Source: Rhodospirillales bacterium (GTDB lineage Bacteria > Pseudomonadota > Alphaproteobacteria > Rhodospirillales > JABHCV01). Taken from it: a stretch of 19,040 bases of DNA. How positions within the stretch are numbered: position 1 is the stretch's first letter; each line of letters starts with the position of its first letter. The stretch lies in assembly GCA_016776705.1 (NCBI GenBank), contig JADHSW010000032.1, positions 1-19,040 on the forward strand. The letters are read 5' to 3'. A program made the position numbers and the translations under genes. Positions 1-7,209 of this stretch are shown one piece after another. Below the pieces are notes generated by a model. It saw nothing but the letters and a program-made list of their open reading frames with translations, did no database searches and was not told the origin of the DNA.

Positions 1-117
1 ATCAAGCCGGACAATTTCTACTGGTTCCTGAAGGAATGCGAATGGCGCTTCAACGGAGGCAACCATGCAGACCTCCTAAAGCAGCTAAAATCTTGGTATA
101 AACAGGCTAAGCACTAA
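1..117 (+). CDS. IS1595/ISXO2-type transposase, C-terminal end (partial)
   Basis: This is the last 38 codons of a gene that begins left of the window, ending in TAA. The translation has the pattern NFYWFLKECEWRFN followed by a lysine-rich tail. It resembles the C-terminus of ISXO2-like (IS1595 family) DDE transposases, which end in an aromatic-rich segment near a conserved RFN. These enzymes cut and paste their own insertion sequence. The stop lies one base before a probable terminal inverted repeat, which supports the reading. Only the tail is visible, so catalytic residues and intactness cannot be judged. The family call is from recollection of the motif, not a search. Confidence 0.62.
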   Translation: MKPDNFYWFLKECEWRFNGGNHADLLKQLKSWYKQAKH

Positions 118-118
118 T

Positions 119-137
119 CCTTAGCTACTTCAGCCCC
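119..137 (+). repeat. probable right terminal inverted repeat of the IS
   Basis: The segment CCTTAGCTACTTCAGCCCC lies one base after the transposase stop. Read inward it starts GGGGCTGAAGTAGC, a plausible insertion-sequence tip with a G-run at the outer end. The next 8 bases (138-145, TATTTTAA) would be the target duplication, since IS1595 elements typically duplicate 8 bp. The left end is outside the window, so neither the repeat nor the duplication can be confirmed. Confidence 0.45.
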
Positions 138-154
138 TATTTTAAAACGCCCAC

Positions 155-177
155 CATTCCAGAGGAATGTATTTTTT
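155..177 (+). terminator. small intrinsic-terminator-like hairpin
   Basis: CATTCC/GGAATG pairs over 6 bp around a 3-base AGA loop (155-169) and is followed by TA and six Ts (172-177). It could end transcripts leaving the insertion element before the cytochrome gene. The stem is short and only moderately GC-rich. Confidence 0.4.
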
Positions 178-270
178 AGCCACTTCCCGATAGAATTCTT
201 AAGGTTACTGCAAGAATTTATTGCTCTTATAACCATAAGAATAAAATGGATAATTGCGGAGTAAGCAGCC

Positions 271-1026
271 GTGAAGGAAAAGATCATTATCCAGGTGATT
301 GCCAGGAAAGATTACCGTCTCCTGAAAAAACGGAACAAAGCCGTTGCCCTGTTTAGCCTTCTGGCAGCCCTCATGGTTTCTTCCGGGGCGCGGGCCGAAT
401 GCGATGGATATCCTTCGGTCAGCTGGTGGGGTGAGTTGACCCATAACAGTGTTTCCACGTATGTCGACTCCAGACACGGCGGCGAATGGGGAGCTTATAA
501 CAATAAATGGAAGCGCCAACTGGACAAGCTGAAGGAGGTCTATGCCAAAGGGGGCTCAGTTGTCACGCCAAACGGTGCAAAACTAAAGGGTATCAGTCTG
601 GCAAATTATATTGAACAGGTCAGCAAAAGAATTTCGGTCAACTCCTGCCTTGCCATGGAGCAAGCAAATTCCAAGGAAAAGCTGACAGATCCCGCTGCCG
701 CCCCAATACTGGCTAAGCTTGATGAAGAAGCGGAAGTCATCCTGAGGAACGATCCGAAGGCGGGCAAGATTATAGCTCAGAAATCGAGTTGCTTCTTGTG
801 CCATAACGCAACGGGACGCTCCGAAAATCCACTGGTGCCCAATCTGGCCGGGCAGAAACCTGCGTACCTGGTGAAGCAGCTTATGGCCTTTGCTTCTTCA
901 GCCGAAGGAATGCTGCCCACGGGAGACGTAGACTATCGATATCATTTTTTCATGTCGCAAAAGGCCCTGTCATTGAGTCGCGCCAACATGGAGGACATAG
1001 CGGTCTACTTTTCAAGCCTTGAATAA
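271..1026 (+). CDS. secreted monohaem c-type cytochrome, class I-like
   Basis: This encodes 251 residues from a GTG start, chosen because GGAG sits 9 bases upstream and no ATG lies before the signal sequence. The N-terminus is unusually long and basic for about 23 residues, then has a hydrophobic stretch ending GARA (cleavage near residue 42), so export to the periplasm is expected. Residues 43-130 form an alpha-rich segment with a WWGELTH element; I cannot name this domain. The C-terminal third is a cytochrome c fold with the haem site CFLCH at 174-178, a downstream NLAGQ...YLVKQL segment typical of c4/c553-like cytochromes, and Met228 as the likely distal ligand. It presumably carries one electron in the periplasm. 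It sits upstream of the ccm operon, but a 378-base gap with a terminator-like hairpin argues against co-transcription. Its redox partner is unknown. Confidence 0.82.
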   Translation: MKEKIIIQVIARKDYRLLKKRNKAVALFSLLAALMVSSGARAECDGYPSVSWWGELTHNSVSTYVDSRHGGEWGAYNNKWKRQLDKLKEVYAKGGSVVTPNGAKLKGISLANYIEQVSKRISVNSCLAMEQANSKEKLTDPAAAPILAKLDEEAEVILRNDPKAGKIIAQKSSCFLCHNATGRSENPLVPNLAGQKPAYLVKQLMAFASSAEGMLPTGDVDYRYHFFMSQKALSLSRANMEDIAVYFSSLE

Positions 1027-1082
1027 TCGGGTTTTATTGCGACCGGGTATTTCGATTCGGCGACCGTATTAGGTGCCGCCAA

Positions 1083-1101
1083 TTGTAAACTGCAGTTACA
1101 A
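1083..1101. promoter_or_regulatory. operator-like dyad upstream of the hairpin cluster and ccmA
   Basis: TTGTAAACTG is followed directly by CAGTTACAA. The arms are 9 bp and perfectly complementary apart from one extra A in the left arm. It lies in AT-rich DNA between the cytochrome gene and the hairpin cluster. It does not match an FNR-type TTGAT-N4-ATCAA box. It may be a binding site for a dimeric regulator; the protein is unknown. Confidence 0.35.
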
Positions 1102-1174
1102 ATAATCACATTCCTGCCTTAATTGGCGGTAATTGCGTCATAAAGTCGCCACAGTAATCCTGTTAAATGTTCCT

Positions 1175-1295
1175 CATGCGATACCCCATATCGCATACCC
1201 AGAGACCCCCCTCTCTGGTCCCTCTGTAGGGCAAATTAAGGCCTCAACTTGTCGGCCGAACTCAGTTCCCCTGTGGTTCGGTCGACATTTTCTTT
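1175..1295 (+). ncRNA. candidate small RNA or ccm leader: consecutive hairpins ending in a terminator
   Basis: Four hairpins follow one another. ATGCGAT/ATCGCAT (1176-1196) has loop ACCCCAT. CCAGAGA/TCTCTGG (1199-1218) has loop CCCCCC. CCCT/AGGG (1220-1231) is a short stem. GTCGGCCGAAC/GTTCGGTCGAC (1251-1286) has 11 bp with one G-U pair and a 14-base loop containing TTCCCC. The last is followed by ATTTTCTTT, as in an intrinsic terminator. A weak -10-like TTAAAT at 1163-1168 would start transcription at about 1175, just before the first hairpin, but I see no good -35. C-rich loops are typical of sRNAs that pair with Shine-Dalgarno sequences. The alternative is an attenuator in the ccmA leader. 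No known RNA family was recognised. Confidence 0.42.
1251..1295 (+). terminator. intrinsic terminator or attenuator upstream of ccmA
   Basis: An 11-bp stem (1251-1261 with 1276-1286, one G-U pair) is followed by ATTTTCTTT. It ends about 110 bases before ccmA. It could close a small RNA, end the upstream cytochrome transcript, or attenuate ccm expression; the sequence alone cannot separate these. Confidence 0.55.
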
Positions 1296-1404
1296 GCCAG
1301 GGATGCTTGGAAGGTAATGATAAACTCTGAATCCTTTGTCGGCGGGGGCTTTTTGGGATACCTTTCGCGCTCCAATAAACTGGCCTCGGGTGCCTGGAAG
1401 TTCA

Positions 1405-2061
1405 ATGAGCGTATTTTCCGGTAAAAATCTGATTTGTGTGCGTGGTGAGCGTACGGTTTTCGCTGGTCTGGACTTCAGTCTTGAAGCCGGTGGCGCACTT
1501 GTCCTGATCGGCCATAACGGCAGTGGCAAATCGAGCCTGTTGCGCCTGATGTCGGGGCTGCTTAAGCCCGCCTCCGGAACCTTGAGCTGGGACGGGGAAG
1601 AAACCGGCGAAGACCCGGAAGCCCACGGCGGCCGCCTGCACTATGTGGGTCATCACGACGCCGTCAAACCGGTGCTCAGCGTGGTTGAAAACGTCTCGTT
1701 CTGGGCATCGCTCAGAAACGGTGGCGCGGCGGCCAACGAGGCCGCCAGGGCCGCACTGGACGCTTTCGGTATCGGTCATTTGTGTGATGTCCCCGGGCGC
1801 TTCCTGTCTGCCGGGCAAAAGCGCCGGGTCAATCTGGCCCGTATCCTTGCCGCCCCGGCCCCTTTGTGGTTGCTGGACGAACCGACGACGGCGCTGGACA
1901 GGCAAACCATCGCAGCCCTTGAGGCGACCATCGCCCGACATCGGACAGGCGGTGGCATGGTCGTTATCTCGACCCATTCGGATATGGAACTGGATGCTTT
2001 TCAGGTCCTTGATCTTGCCGACTACACGGTCCGCCAAACCGGACTGGAGCAGGCGTCATGA
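1405..2061 (+). CDS. ccmA: haem exporter ATP-binding subunit CcmA
   Basis: CcmA is the ATPase of the CcmABCD complex, which uses ATP to release holo-CcmE from CcmC during System I cytochrome c maturation on the inner membrane. The 218-residue product has a Walker A motif GHNGSGKSS (36-44), an ABC signature LSAGQKRR and a Walker B LWLLDEPTTALD, all intact. The frame is open back to a TTG 69 bases earlier, but the ATG at 1405 was chosen because GGAAG lies just upstream and the protein then has the usual CcmA length. The stop overlaps the start of ccmB by 4 bases (ATGA), indicating translational coupling. It is the first gene of the operon. Confidence 0.95.
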   Translation: MSVFSGKNLICVRGERTVFAGLDFSLEAGGALVLIGHNGSGKSSLLRLMSGLLKPASGTLSWDGEETGEDPEAHGGRLHYVGHHDAVKPVLSVVENVSFWASLRNGGAAANEAARAALDAFGIGHLCDVPGRFLSAGQKRRVNLARILAAPAPLWLLDEPTTALDRQTIAALEATIARHRTGGGMVVISTHSDMELDAFQVLDLADYTVRQTGLEQAS

Positions 2062-2723
2062 GCGGCTTTATGAGCATCCTGAAGCGGGATCTGCATCTGG
2101 CTATCCGTCAGGGCATGGACAATATGATGGTGGTGATGTTCTTCGTCCTCGCCGTCGTGCTGTTTCCTTTTGGCGTGGGACCGGAACCAAACATACTGGC
2201 GCGCATCGCCGCAGGGGTAATCTGGGTCGCCGCCCTGCTGGCGTCCATGCTGTCCCTGGAAAGACTGTTCCAGACCGATTACGAGGACGGCTCGCTTGAA
2301 CTGCTGACCCTTTCACCGATAGCCCTGGAAGTGATTGTGCTGGCGAAGATTACCGCCCACTGGCTGACCACCGGCTTGCCGCTGATTGTCGCCGCCCCCT
2401 TGCTTGCCGTGCTGCTGAACATGAACACGGAAGGTTTCCCGATGTTGATCTTGGCGCTTGTGCTTGGGACTCCTTCTTTAAGCCTGATCGGGGCTGTTGG
2501 CGCGGCGCTCATATTGGGATCGCGCCGTGGTGGCGTCTTGCTGGCGCTGTTGATCCTGCCGCTTTATATCCCGGTACTTATCTTTGGCGTCAGCGCTGTT
2601 GACGCGGTTATCGGGGGCTTCGAATCAAAGGCCCAATTGCTGATTTTAAGCGCCTTCCTGATGGGGGCGTTGCCTTTATGTCCATGGGCCGCCGCCGCAG
2701 GAGTCCGCCAGGCGATCGAATGA
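2058..2723 (+). CDS. ccmB: haem exporter membrane subunit CcmB
   Basis: CcmB is an integral membrane partner of the CcmA ATPase in the CcmABCD holo-CcmE release complex. The 221-residue protein has about six hydrophobic spans. Its N-terminus (LKRDLHLAIRQ) and the cytoplasmic segment LERLFQTDYEDGSLELL are characteristic of CcmB. The length matches the family. The start codon overlaps the ccmA stop. An 84-base gap, the largest inside the operon, separates it from ccmC; apart from the tight palindrome CTCCCTGGGAG there is nothing notable in it. Assignment is firm from motif and position. Confidence 0.94.
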   Translation: MSGFMSILKRDLHLAIRQGMDNMMVVMFFVLAVVLFPFGVGPEPNILARIAAGVIWVAALLASMLSLERLFQTDYEDGSLELLTLSPIALEVIVLAKITAHWLTTGLPLIVAAPLLAVLLNMNTEGFPMLILALVLGTPSLSLIGAVGAALILGSRRGGVLLALLILPLYIPVLIFGVSAVDAVIGGFESKAQLLILSAFLMGALPLCPWAAAAGVRQAIE

Positions 2724-2807
2724 ACTTATTGTGACTGAGCAGATACGTGACATTTGTACCGCTAAACGTTAAAACCAACCTCCCTGGGAGCTAGAACAGA
2801 GACTTAA

Positions 2808-3530
2808 ATGTTACATCGTTTTGCCAATCCGACCCGATTCCTGCGCATCGCCACACTGGTTCAGCCGTGGATGGCGTGGTCCACCATCCTCCTTGCCGGG
2901 GCCGGGCTTTATCTGGGCTTGCTTTCATCACCTGCCGATTACCAGCAGGGCGAAAGCGTGCGCATCATGTACGTTCACGTACCCGCCGCCTGGATGGCGA
3001 TGTTCTGTTACACGGGCATGGCGGTTTCCGCTGGCGTTGGCCTGATCTGGAAGCATCCGCTGGCCGATATCGCGGCGAAGGCGACGGCTCCTGTAGGTGC
3101 CTGCTTTACCTTCCTGGCCCTGTTTACCGGCGCTCTCTGGGGCAAGCCCATGTGGGGAACGTGGTGGGTGTGGGATGCACGCCTGACGTCCATGCTGGTC
3201 TTGTTGTTCCTGTACCTTGGCTATATCGCGCTCGCTAACGCCTTTGACGATCCTTCCCGCGGCACCAGGGCGTCCTCGATCCTGGTCCTGGTTGGCTTTG
3301 TCAACGTGCCGATCATCAAGTTTTCCGTCGACTGGTGGAATACCCTGCATCAACCGGCCAGCGTCATCAAGATGGACGGACCATCCATTGATGCGTCGAT
3401 GTTATGGCCGCTGTTGCTGATGGCCGTGGCCTTCAATACCTATTATCTTTGGGTGCTGCTGATACGGATACGCGCTGAAATCGTTGCCAACAAAATTCGT
3501 ATTTTGCGCCTGAAACAGGTTCACGGCTAA
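2808..3530 (+). CDS. ccmC: haem handling membrane protein CcmC
   Basis: CcmC presents haem on the periplasmic side and drives its covalent attachment to CcmE. The 240-residue protein has six predicted membrane spans and the WWD domain (WGKPMWGTWWVWDARLTS, residues 111-128) that defines the haem-handling family. It also has the flanking conserved histidines in YVHVPAAW (His57) and in NTLHQPAS, which act as haem ligands in characterised homologues. ATG 2808 follows an AGAG-containing leader; the Shine-Dalgarno is weak. The gene sits between ccmB and ccmD as in canonical ccm operons, 13 bases before ccmD. Confidence 0.95.
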   Translation: MLHRFANPTRFLRIATLVQPWMAWSTILLAGAGLYLGLLSSPADYQQGESVRIMYVHVPAAWMAMFCYTGMAVSAGVGLIWKHPLADIAAKATAPVGACFTFLALFTGALWGKPMWGTWWVWDARLTSMLVLLFLYLGYIALANAFDDPSRGTRASSILVLVGFVNVPIIKFSVDWWNTLHQPASVIKMDGPSIDASMLWPLLLMAVAFNTYYLWVLLIRIRAEIVANKIRILRLKQVHG

Positions 3531-3543
3531 AGGGTAGACGACA

Positions 3544-3732
3544 ATGGACGTGATCAAGGAATTCCTCGATATGGGCGGCTATGGTGGCTACATCTGGCCC
3601 AGCTATATCGTTACCGCCGTAGTGTTGATTGTTATGTTGGTTGCAAGCCAGCGCCTGCTTAAAGGCAACGAAGCGACGATCAAGGCGTTGGAGCCTGCAA
3701 AAAAGGAAGAGACGGGTGAAGAGAAAACATAA
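3544..3732 (+). CDS. ccmD: haem exporter small subunit CcmD
   Basis: CcmD is a small single-span membrane protein that stabilises CcmABC and promotes release of holo-CcmE. The 62-residue product starts with FLDMGGYGGYIWPSY, the conserved CcmD N-terminal pattern. It continues into one hydrophobic span (about residues 18-36) and ends in a charged, lysine- and glutamate-rich cytoplasmic tail. The size is normal for the family. Its last 17 bases overlap ccmE in another frame, so the pair is probably translationally coupled. Confidence 0.92.
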   Translation: MDVIKEFLDMGGYGGYIWPSYIVTAVVLIVMLVASQRLLKGNEATIKALEPAKKEETGEEKT

Positions 3733-4195
3733 AAGGCTGACTTTTGTTGGACTGGCGCTGCTGTTGATTGCCGCCGCCGTCGGCCTGATCCTGAGCGCCT
3801 TTGAAGAAAGCATCGTCTTCTTCCACAGCCCCACGGATATTGTCGAGAAACAGGTTTCGCCGGACCGACGCCTGCGCCTGGGCGGGTTGGTCGAAGAAGG
3901 CAGTGTCGAGAAAAAAGGCGACGCGGTGGTCAACTTTCGCGTCACTGACATGGCCAACGCCGTCAACGTGACCTATCGCGGTATCCTGCCGGACCTTTTC
4001 CGGGAAGGCCAGGGCGTTGTCGCTGAAGGAACCTACGTCGCCGGCGTTTTCAAGGCCGATGAAGTGCTGGCCAAGCACGACGAGAACTACATGCCGCCGG
4101 AAGTTGCCGACGCATTGAAGAAATCCGGCAAGTGGGATGAAATGAGTGAGGAAATGAAAAAACAGGGACACGTTTCCGGGGAGACGCCGAAATGA
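3716..4195 (+). CDS. ccmE: periplasmic haem chaperone CcmE
   Basis: CcmE binds haem covalently through a histidine and hands it to the CcmF/H ligase. The 159-residue protein begins at GTG 3716, inside ccmD, giving the typical basic start VKRKHKRL, an N-terminal anchor (about residues 8-26) and then a beta-barrel OB fold. The haem-binding motif HDENY is at 121-125, with His121 as the attachment residue and Tyr125 as the usual axial ligand. The purine-rich AAAGGAAGAG about 6-8 bases upstream supports the start. The open frame extends upstream to 3629, but that extension is a ccmD shadow. The stop overlaps the ccmF start as ATGA. Confidence 0.94.
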   Translation: MKRKHKRLTFVGLALLLIAAAVGLILSAFEESIVFFHSPTDIVEKQVSPDRRLRLGGLVEEGSVEKKGDAVVNFRVTDMANAVNVTYRGILPDLFREGQGVVAEGTYVAGVFKADEVLAKHDENYMPPEVADALKKSGKWDEMSEEMKKQGHVSGETPK

Positions 4196-6183
4196 TCGCC
4201 GAAGCAGGCCATTTTGCCCTGACACTTGCGTTGTTCGTCGCCATCGTACAGGCGACCCTGCCGATGTTCGGGGCCCATCGGGGTAACGGATTATGGATGG
4301 CGATGGACAGGCCGTCGGCCATATCCCAGTTCCTGCTGATCGCCTTTTCCTTCGGCTGCCTGACATACTCGCACGTTGTTTCTGACTTTACGGTCCTGAA
4401 CGTTGTGCAGAATTCCCATTCCCTGAAGCCCATGCTCTACAAGGTGGCTGGCGTCTGGGGCAATCACGAAGGTTCGCTTCTGTTGTGGGTTCTGATCCTG
4501 GCCACCTTCGGCTCAGCCGTGGCCTTTTTCGGCGGTAATTTGCCGCCGACGTTGCGCGCCCGCGTGCTCGGCGTACAGGCGATGATATCCATCGGCTTTT
4601 ATTTGTTCATGCTGCTGACATCCAATCCGTTCGAACGGATATTTCCCGCCGCGATTGATGGTCAGGACATGAACCCGTTGTTGCAGGACCCCGGCCTCGC
4701 ATTTCATCCGCCGTTCCTGTATCTGGGTTATGTCGGTTTTTCTATGGCTTTCTCGTTCGCCATCGCTGCCCTGATTGAAGGCCGCGTCGATGCCGCCTGG
4801 GCCCGTTGGGTCCGGCCGTGGACGCTGGCCGCCTGGTCTTTCCTGACCGTTGGCGTCGCGCTCGGCTCCTGGTGGGCCTATTACGAGCTGGGCTGGGGCG
4901 GCTGGTGGTTCTGGGACCCGGTCGAAAATGCCTCCTTCATGCCATGGCTGGCGGGAACCGCGTTGCTGCATTCGGCGATTGTGGTTGAGAAACGCGACAC
5001 CATGAAGACGTGGACGATTTTCCTCGCCATTCTGGCGTTCTCCATGAGCCTGTTGGGCACCTTCCTTGTGCGCTCCGGCGTGCTGACCTCGGTTCACGCC
5101 TTCGCCACTGATCCGGAACGCGGCGTCTTCATTCTTATTCTGCTCATGATCGTCATTGGCGGCTCGCTGGCGCTGTTCGCCGTGCGTGGTCCTGCCCTCA
5201 GAAGCACCGGCGTGTTCAAGCCGATTTCCCGCGAAGGCGGCTTGCTGCTGAACAACCTGGTGATGTCGACCGGCTGCGCCGTGGTCTTGCTGGGCACGCT
5301 GTATCCGCTGTTCCTGGACGCCATTGGCGGGGCCAAGGTTTCCGTCGGCCCGCCGTTCTTCAATTCGGTGTTTATCCCGCTCACCATCCCCATGTTCATG
5401 GCCATGGGTTTTGGCCCGGTCCTGTCGTGGAAGCGCTCGGATCTTGTGCAGGCTTCCCTGCGACTGAAAGTCGCCTTTATTGGAACCGGCGTTGCCATAG
5501 CCGCCGCCTGGGCGTTTATCAGCGATGGCCCGTTCCTGGCGATTATTGGATTGGCCCTGGCCGTGTGGCTGATCATATCGACGCTGGTTGAACTGGCCGA
5601 AAGAATCAAACTGTTCCGGGCTCCCCTTGGCGACAGCTTAAGTCGCCTCGTGCGCCAACCCCGCTCGTCGTGGGGCATGACGCTGGCCCATCTGGGCATG
5701 GGCGTCGCCATCGCCGGTATGGCCGGTGCCGGTGGCTGGAAAGTTGAAAGCATTCAGGTCATGAAGCCGGGTGAGAAAGTCACGGTGGCGGGCTACGAGT
5801 ACACCTTTAAAGGCGCGCGCGAGGGACAGGGTCCCAACTACACGATCATCGAAGGCACCTTTACAGTCACCCGGGACGGTGCTGAAATAGCGACCCTGAA
5901 GGCGGAAAAACGGGAATATCCCGTGCGTCAGATGCCAACCACCGAGGCCGCAATTTATTCCCTGTTCCTGGGCGATCTGTACGCGGTTATCGGCGATGCC
6001 GATGGGGTTGAGGGTGGTTATGTGACGCGACTTTATTTCAATCCGCTGGTCGCCTGGATGTGGTTTGGCACCCTGATTATGGTGCTCGGGGGTGTAATTT
6101 CCATATCCGACAGGCGCTACCGTATCGGCGCGCCTGCCAAACGCGCAGCAAAAAAACCTACCGCTGCTGCGGCCAAGGCGTGA
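4192..6183 (+). CDS. ccmF: cytochrome c haem lyase subunit CcmF
   Basis: CcmF is the large membrane component of the haem ligase, which takes haem from CcmE and attaches it to CXXCH apocytochromes in the periplasm. The 663-residue protein is polytopic and of standard length. It has the WWD motif WGGWWFWDPVENASFMPWL (235-253), the NHEGS element (91-95) and the HPPFLYLGYVG segment near 172, all signatures of this family. The C-terminal periplasmic domain is followed by a last span and an Ala/Lys-rich tail. It overlaps ccmE by 4 bases and precedes ccmG by 13. Confidence 0.95.
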   Translation: MIAEAGHFALTLALFVAIVQATLPMFGAHRGNGLWMAMDRPSAISQFLLIAFSFGCLTYSHVVSDFTVLNVVQNSHSLKPMLYKVAGVWGNHEGSLLLWVLILATFGSAVAFFGGNLPPTLRARVLGVQAMISIGFYLFMLLTSNPFERIFPAAIDGQDMNPLLQDPGLAFHPPFLYLGYVGFSMAFSFAIAALIEGRVDAAWARWVRPWTLAAWSFLTVGVALGSWWAYYELGWGGWWFWDPVENASFMPWLAGTALLHSAIVVEKRDTMKTWTIFLAILAFSMSLLGTFLVRSGVLTSVHAFATDPERGVFILILLMIVIGGSLALFAVRGPALRSTGVFKPISREGGLLLNNLVMSTGCAVVLLGTLYPLFLDAIGGAKVSVGPPFFNSVFIPLTIPMFMAMGFGPVLSWKRSDLVQASLRLKVAFIGTGVAIAAAWAFISDGPFLAIIGLALAVWLIISTLVELAERIKLFRAPLGDSLSRLVRQPRSSWGMTLAHLGMGVAIAGMAGAGGWKVESIQVMKPGEKVTVAGYEYTFKGAREGQGPNYTIIEGTFTVTRDGAEIATLKAEKREYPVRQMPTTEAAIYSLFLGDLYAVIGDADGVEGGYVTRLYFNPLVAWMWFGTLIMVLGGVISISDRRYRIGAPAKRAAKKPTAAAAKA

Positions 6184-6196
6184 GGAATAGCACCCA

Positions 6197-6733
6197 ATGA
6201 AGCGTCTGATGTACCTGTTGCCGCTGGGCATCTTTCTTGTCCTCGCTGGATATTTTGCCGTCGGGTTGACCCTGAACCCGCGCGATATGCCCTCAGTGCT
6301 GATTGATCAGGAAGTGCCGCCGTTCGATCTGAAACCGATCAGGGGGTATGAGAAGGGCTTTTCCAGCGAAGACCTGAAGGGGCAAGTCACCCTTGTGAAT
6401 GTCTTCGGCTCATGGTGCATTTCGTGTCTGGCCGAACATCCCATGCTGATGGAAATCAAACGACGGGAACTGGTGCCTATTTACGGTATCGACTGGCGGG
6501 AGCGAGATCCCGAGGCAGGCCCCAGGTGGCTGGCAAAGCGCGGTGATCCCTATACGCTGATTGGCGATGATCCTGAAAGCAAGGCGGCGATTGCCTTTGG
6601 CGTCACGGGGGCGCCGGAAACCTTCTTCGTCGATAAGCGTGGCTTCATCCGCTACAAGCATGTCGGCCCGGTGACCCCGGAAAACTGGGAAAGCACCCTG
6701 TGGCCACTGGTGCAGGAGCTGCGTAAACAATGA
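6197..6733 (+). CDS. ccmG: thiol:disulfide oxidoreductase CcmG/DsbE
   Basis: CcmG is a membrane-anchored periplasmic thioredoxin-like protein that keeps the apocytochrome CXXCH thiols, or CcmH, reduced for haem attachment. The 178-residue product has an N-terminal anchor (about residues 5-24) and a thioredoxin fold. The active site is WCISC with Cys74 and Cys77, followed by EHP as in other CcmG proteins. The cis-proline region is GVTGAPETFFVD. In CcmG and most thioredoxin-fold proteins the residue before the second cysteine is usually proline (WCVPC type); here it is serine, which may shift the redox potential. The stop overlaps ccmH by 4 bases. Confidence 0.93.
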   Translation: MKRLMYLLPLGIFLVLAGYFAVGLTLNPRDMPSVLIDQEVPPFDLKPIRGYEKGFSSEDLKGQVTLVNVFGSWCISCLAEHPMLMEIKRRELVPIYGIDWRERDPEAGPRWLAKRGDPYTLIGDDPESKAAIAFGVTGAPETFFVDKRGFIRYKHVGPVTPENWESTLWPLVQELRKQ

Positions 6734-7206
6734 AGATTTTTATTAGTTTACTGTTGTTGGCTCTGAGCCTGTCGCCAGCTATGGCCGTGGAACCCAGCGA
6801 GGTTCTGGCCGACCCGGCGCTGGAACAGCGCGCCCGTGAGGTTTCCGTAGGGTTGCGCTGCGTTGTATGCCAAAACCAGTCGATTGATGATTCCAACGCT
6901 GAACTGGCCCGCGATATGCGCGTATTGGTTCGCGAAAGAATCGTCGCCGGGGACAGCAACCAGCAGGTTCTTGATTACATGGTTTCGCGCTATGGTGATT
7001 TCGTGCTTTTGAAGCCACCCCTGAAGCAGGCCACGTATGTGCTATGGTTTGGCCCGCCCGTGATTGTCGGTATCGGCGTCCTCGTCCTGATTGTGTTCTA
7101 TCGCCGCCGCGATAGCGCAGGCGTCGAAGTGGTTGAAGCCGTTCCCGCCGCCTTGAATGAAAAAGAACGCCGTCGTCTGGACGCGCTGATGAAGGACGAT
7201 GGTTAA
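6730..7206 (+). CDS. ccmH: cytochrome c maturation protein CcmH (CycL type)
   Basis: CcmH is a thiol-disulfide protein of the haem ligase that engages the apocytochrome cysteines. The 158-residue product has a signal peptide (about residues 1-19, ending SPAMA), the hallmark LRCVVCQNQSI with the redox pair Cys44/Cys47, and the following helical-bundle sequence ELARDMRVLVRERI. A C-terminal membrane span lies at about 105-127. It is the short CycL form; the TPR part found fused in E. coli CcmH is encoded separately by ccmI, 3 bases downstream. Start and stop agree with tight coupling to ccmG and ccmI. Confidence 0.95.
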   Translation: MKIFISLLLLALSLSPAMAVEPSEVLADPALEQRAREVSVGLRCVVCQNQSIDDSNAELARDMRVLVRERIVAGDSNQQVLDYMVSRYGDFVLLKPPLKQATYVLWFGPPVIVGIGVLVLIVFYRRRDSAGVEVVEAVPAALNEKERRRLDALMKDDG

Positions 7207-7209
7207 ATT

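Noticed and set aside
1133..1330. 65-codon + strand ORF over the hairpin cluster
   Set aside because: No ribosome site, translation without domain character, and it spans several stems including a terminator.
1336..1404. N-terminal extension of CcmA from TTG
   Set aside because: No ribosome site and no homology. ATG 1405 has GGAAG just upstream and gives the normal length.
1643..2299. 218-codon + strand frame over ccmA/ccmB
   Set aside because: It is an out-of-frame shadow of ccmA and ccmB with Arg/Pro/Trp-rich composition; both real genes have full motif support.
2772..2795. CTCCCTGGGAG palindrome before ccmC as a terminator
   Set aside because: The stem has a one-base centre and no T-run, so it cannot form a normal terminator hairpin.
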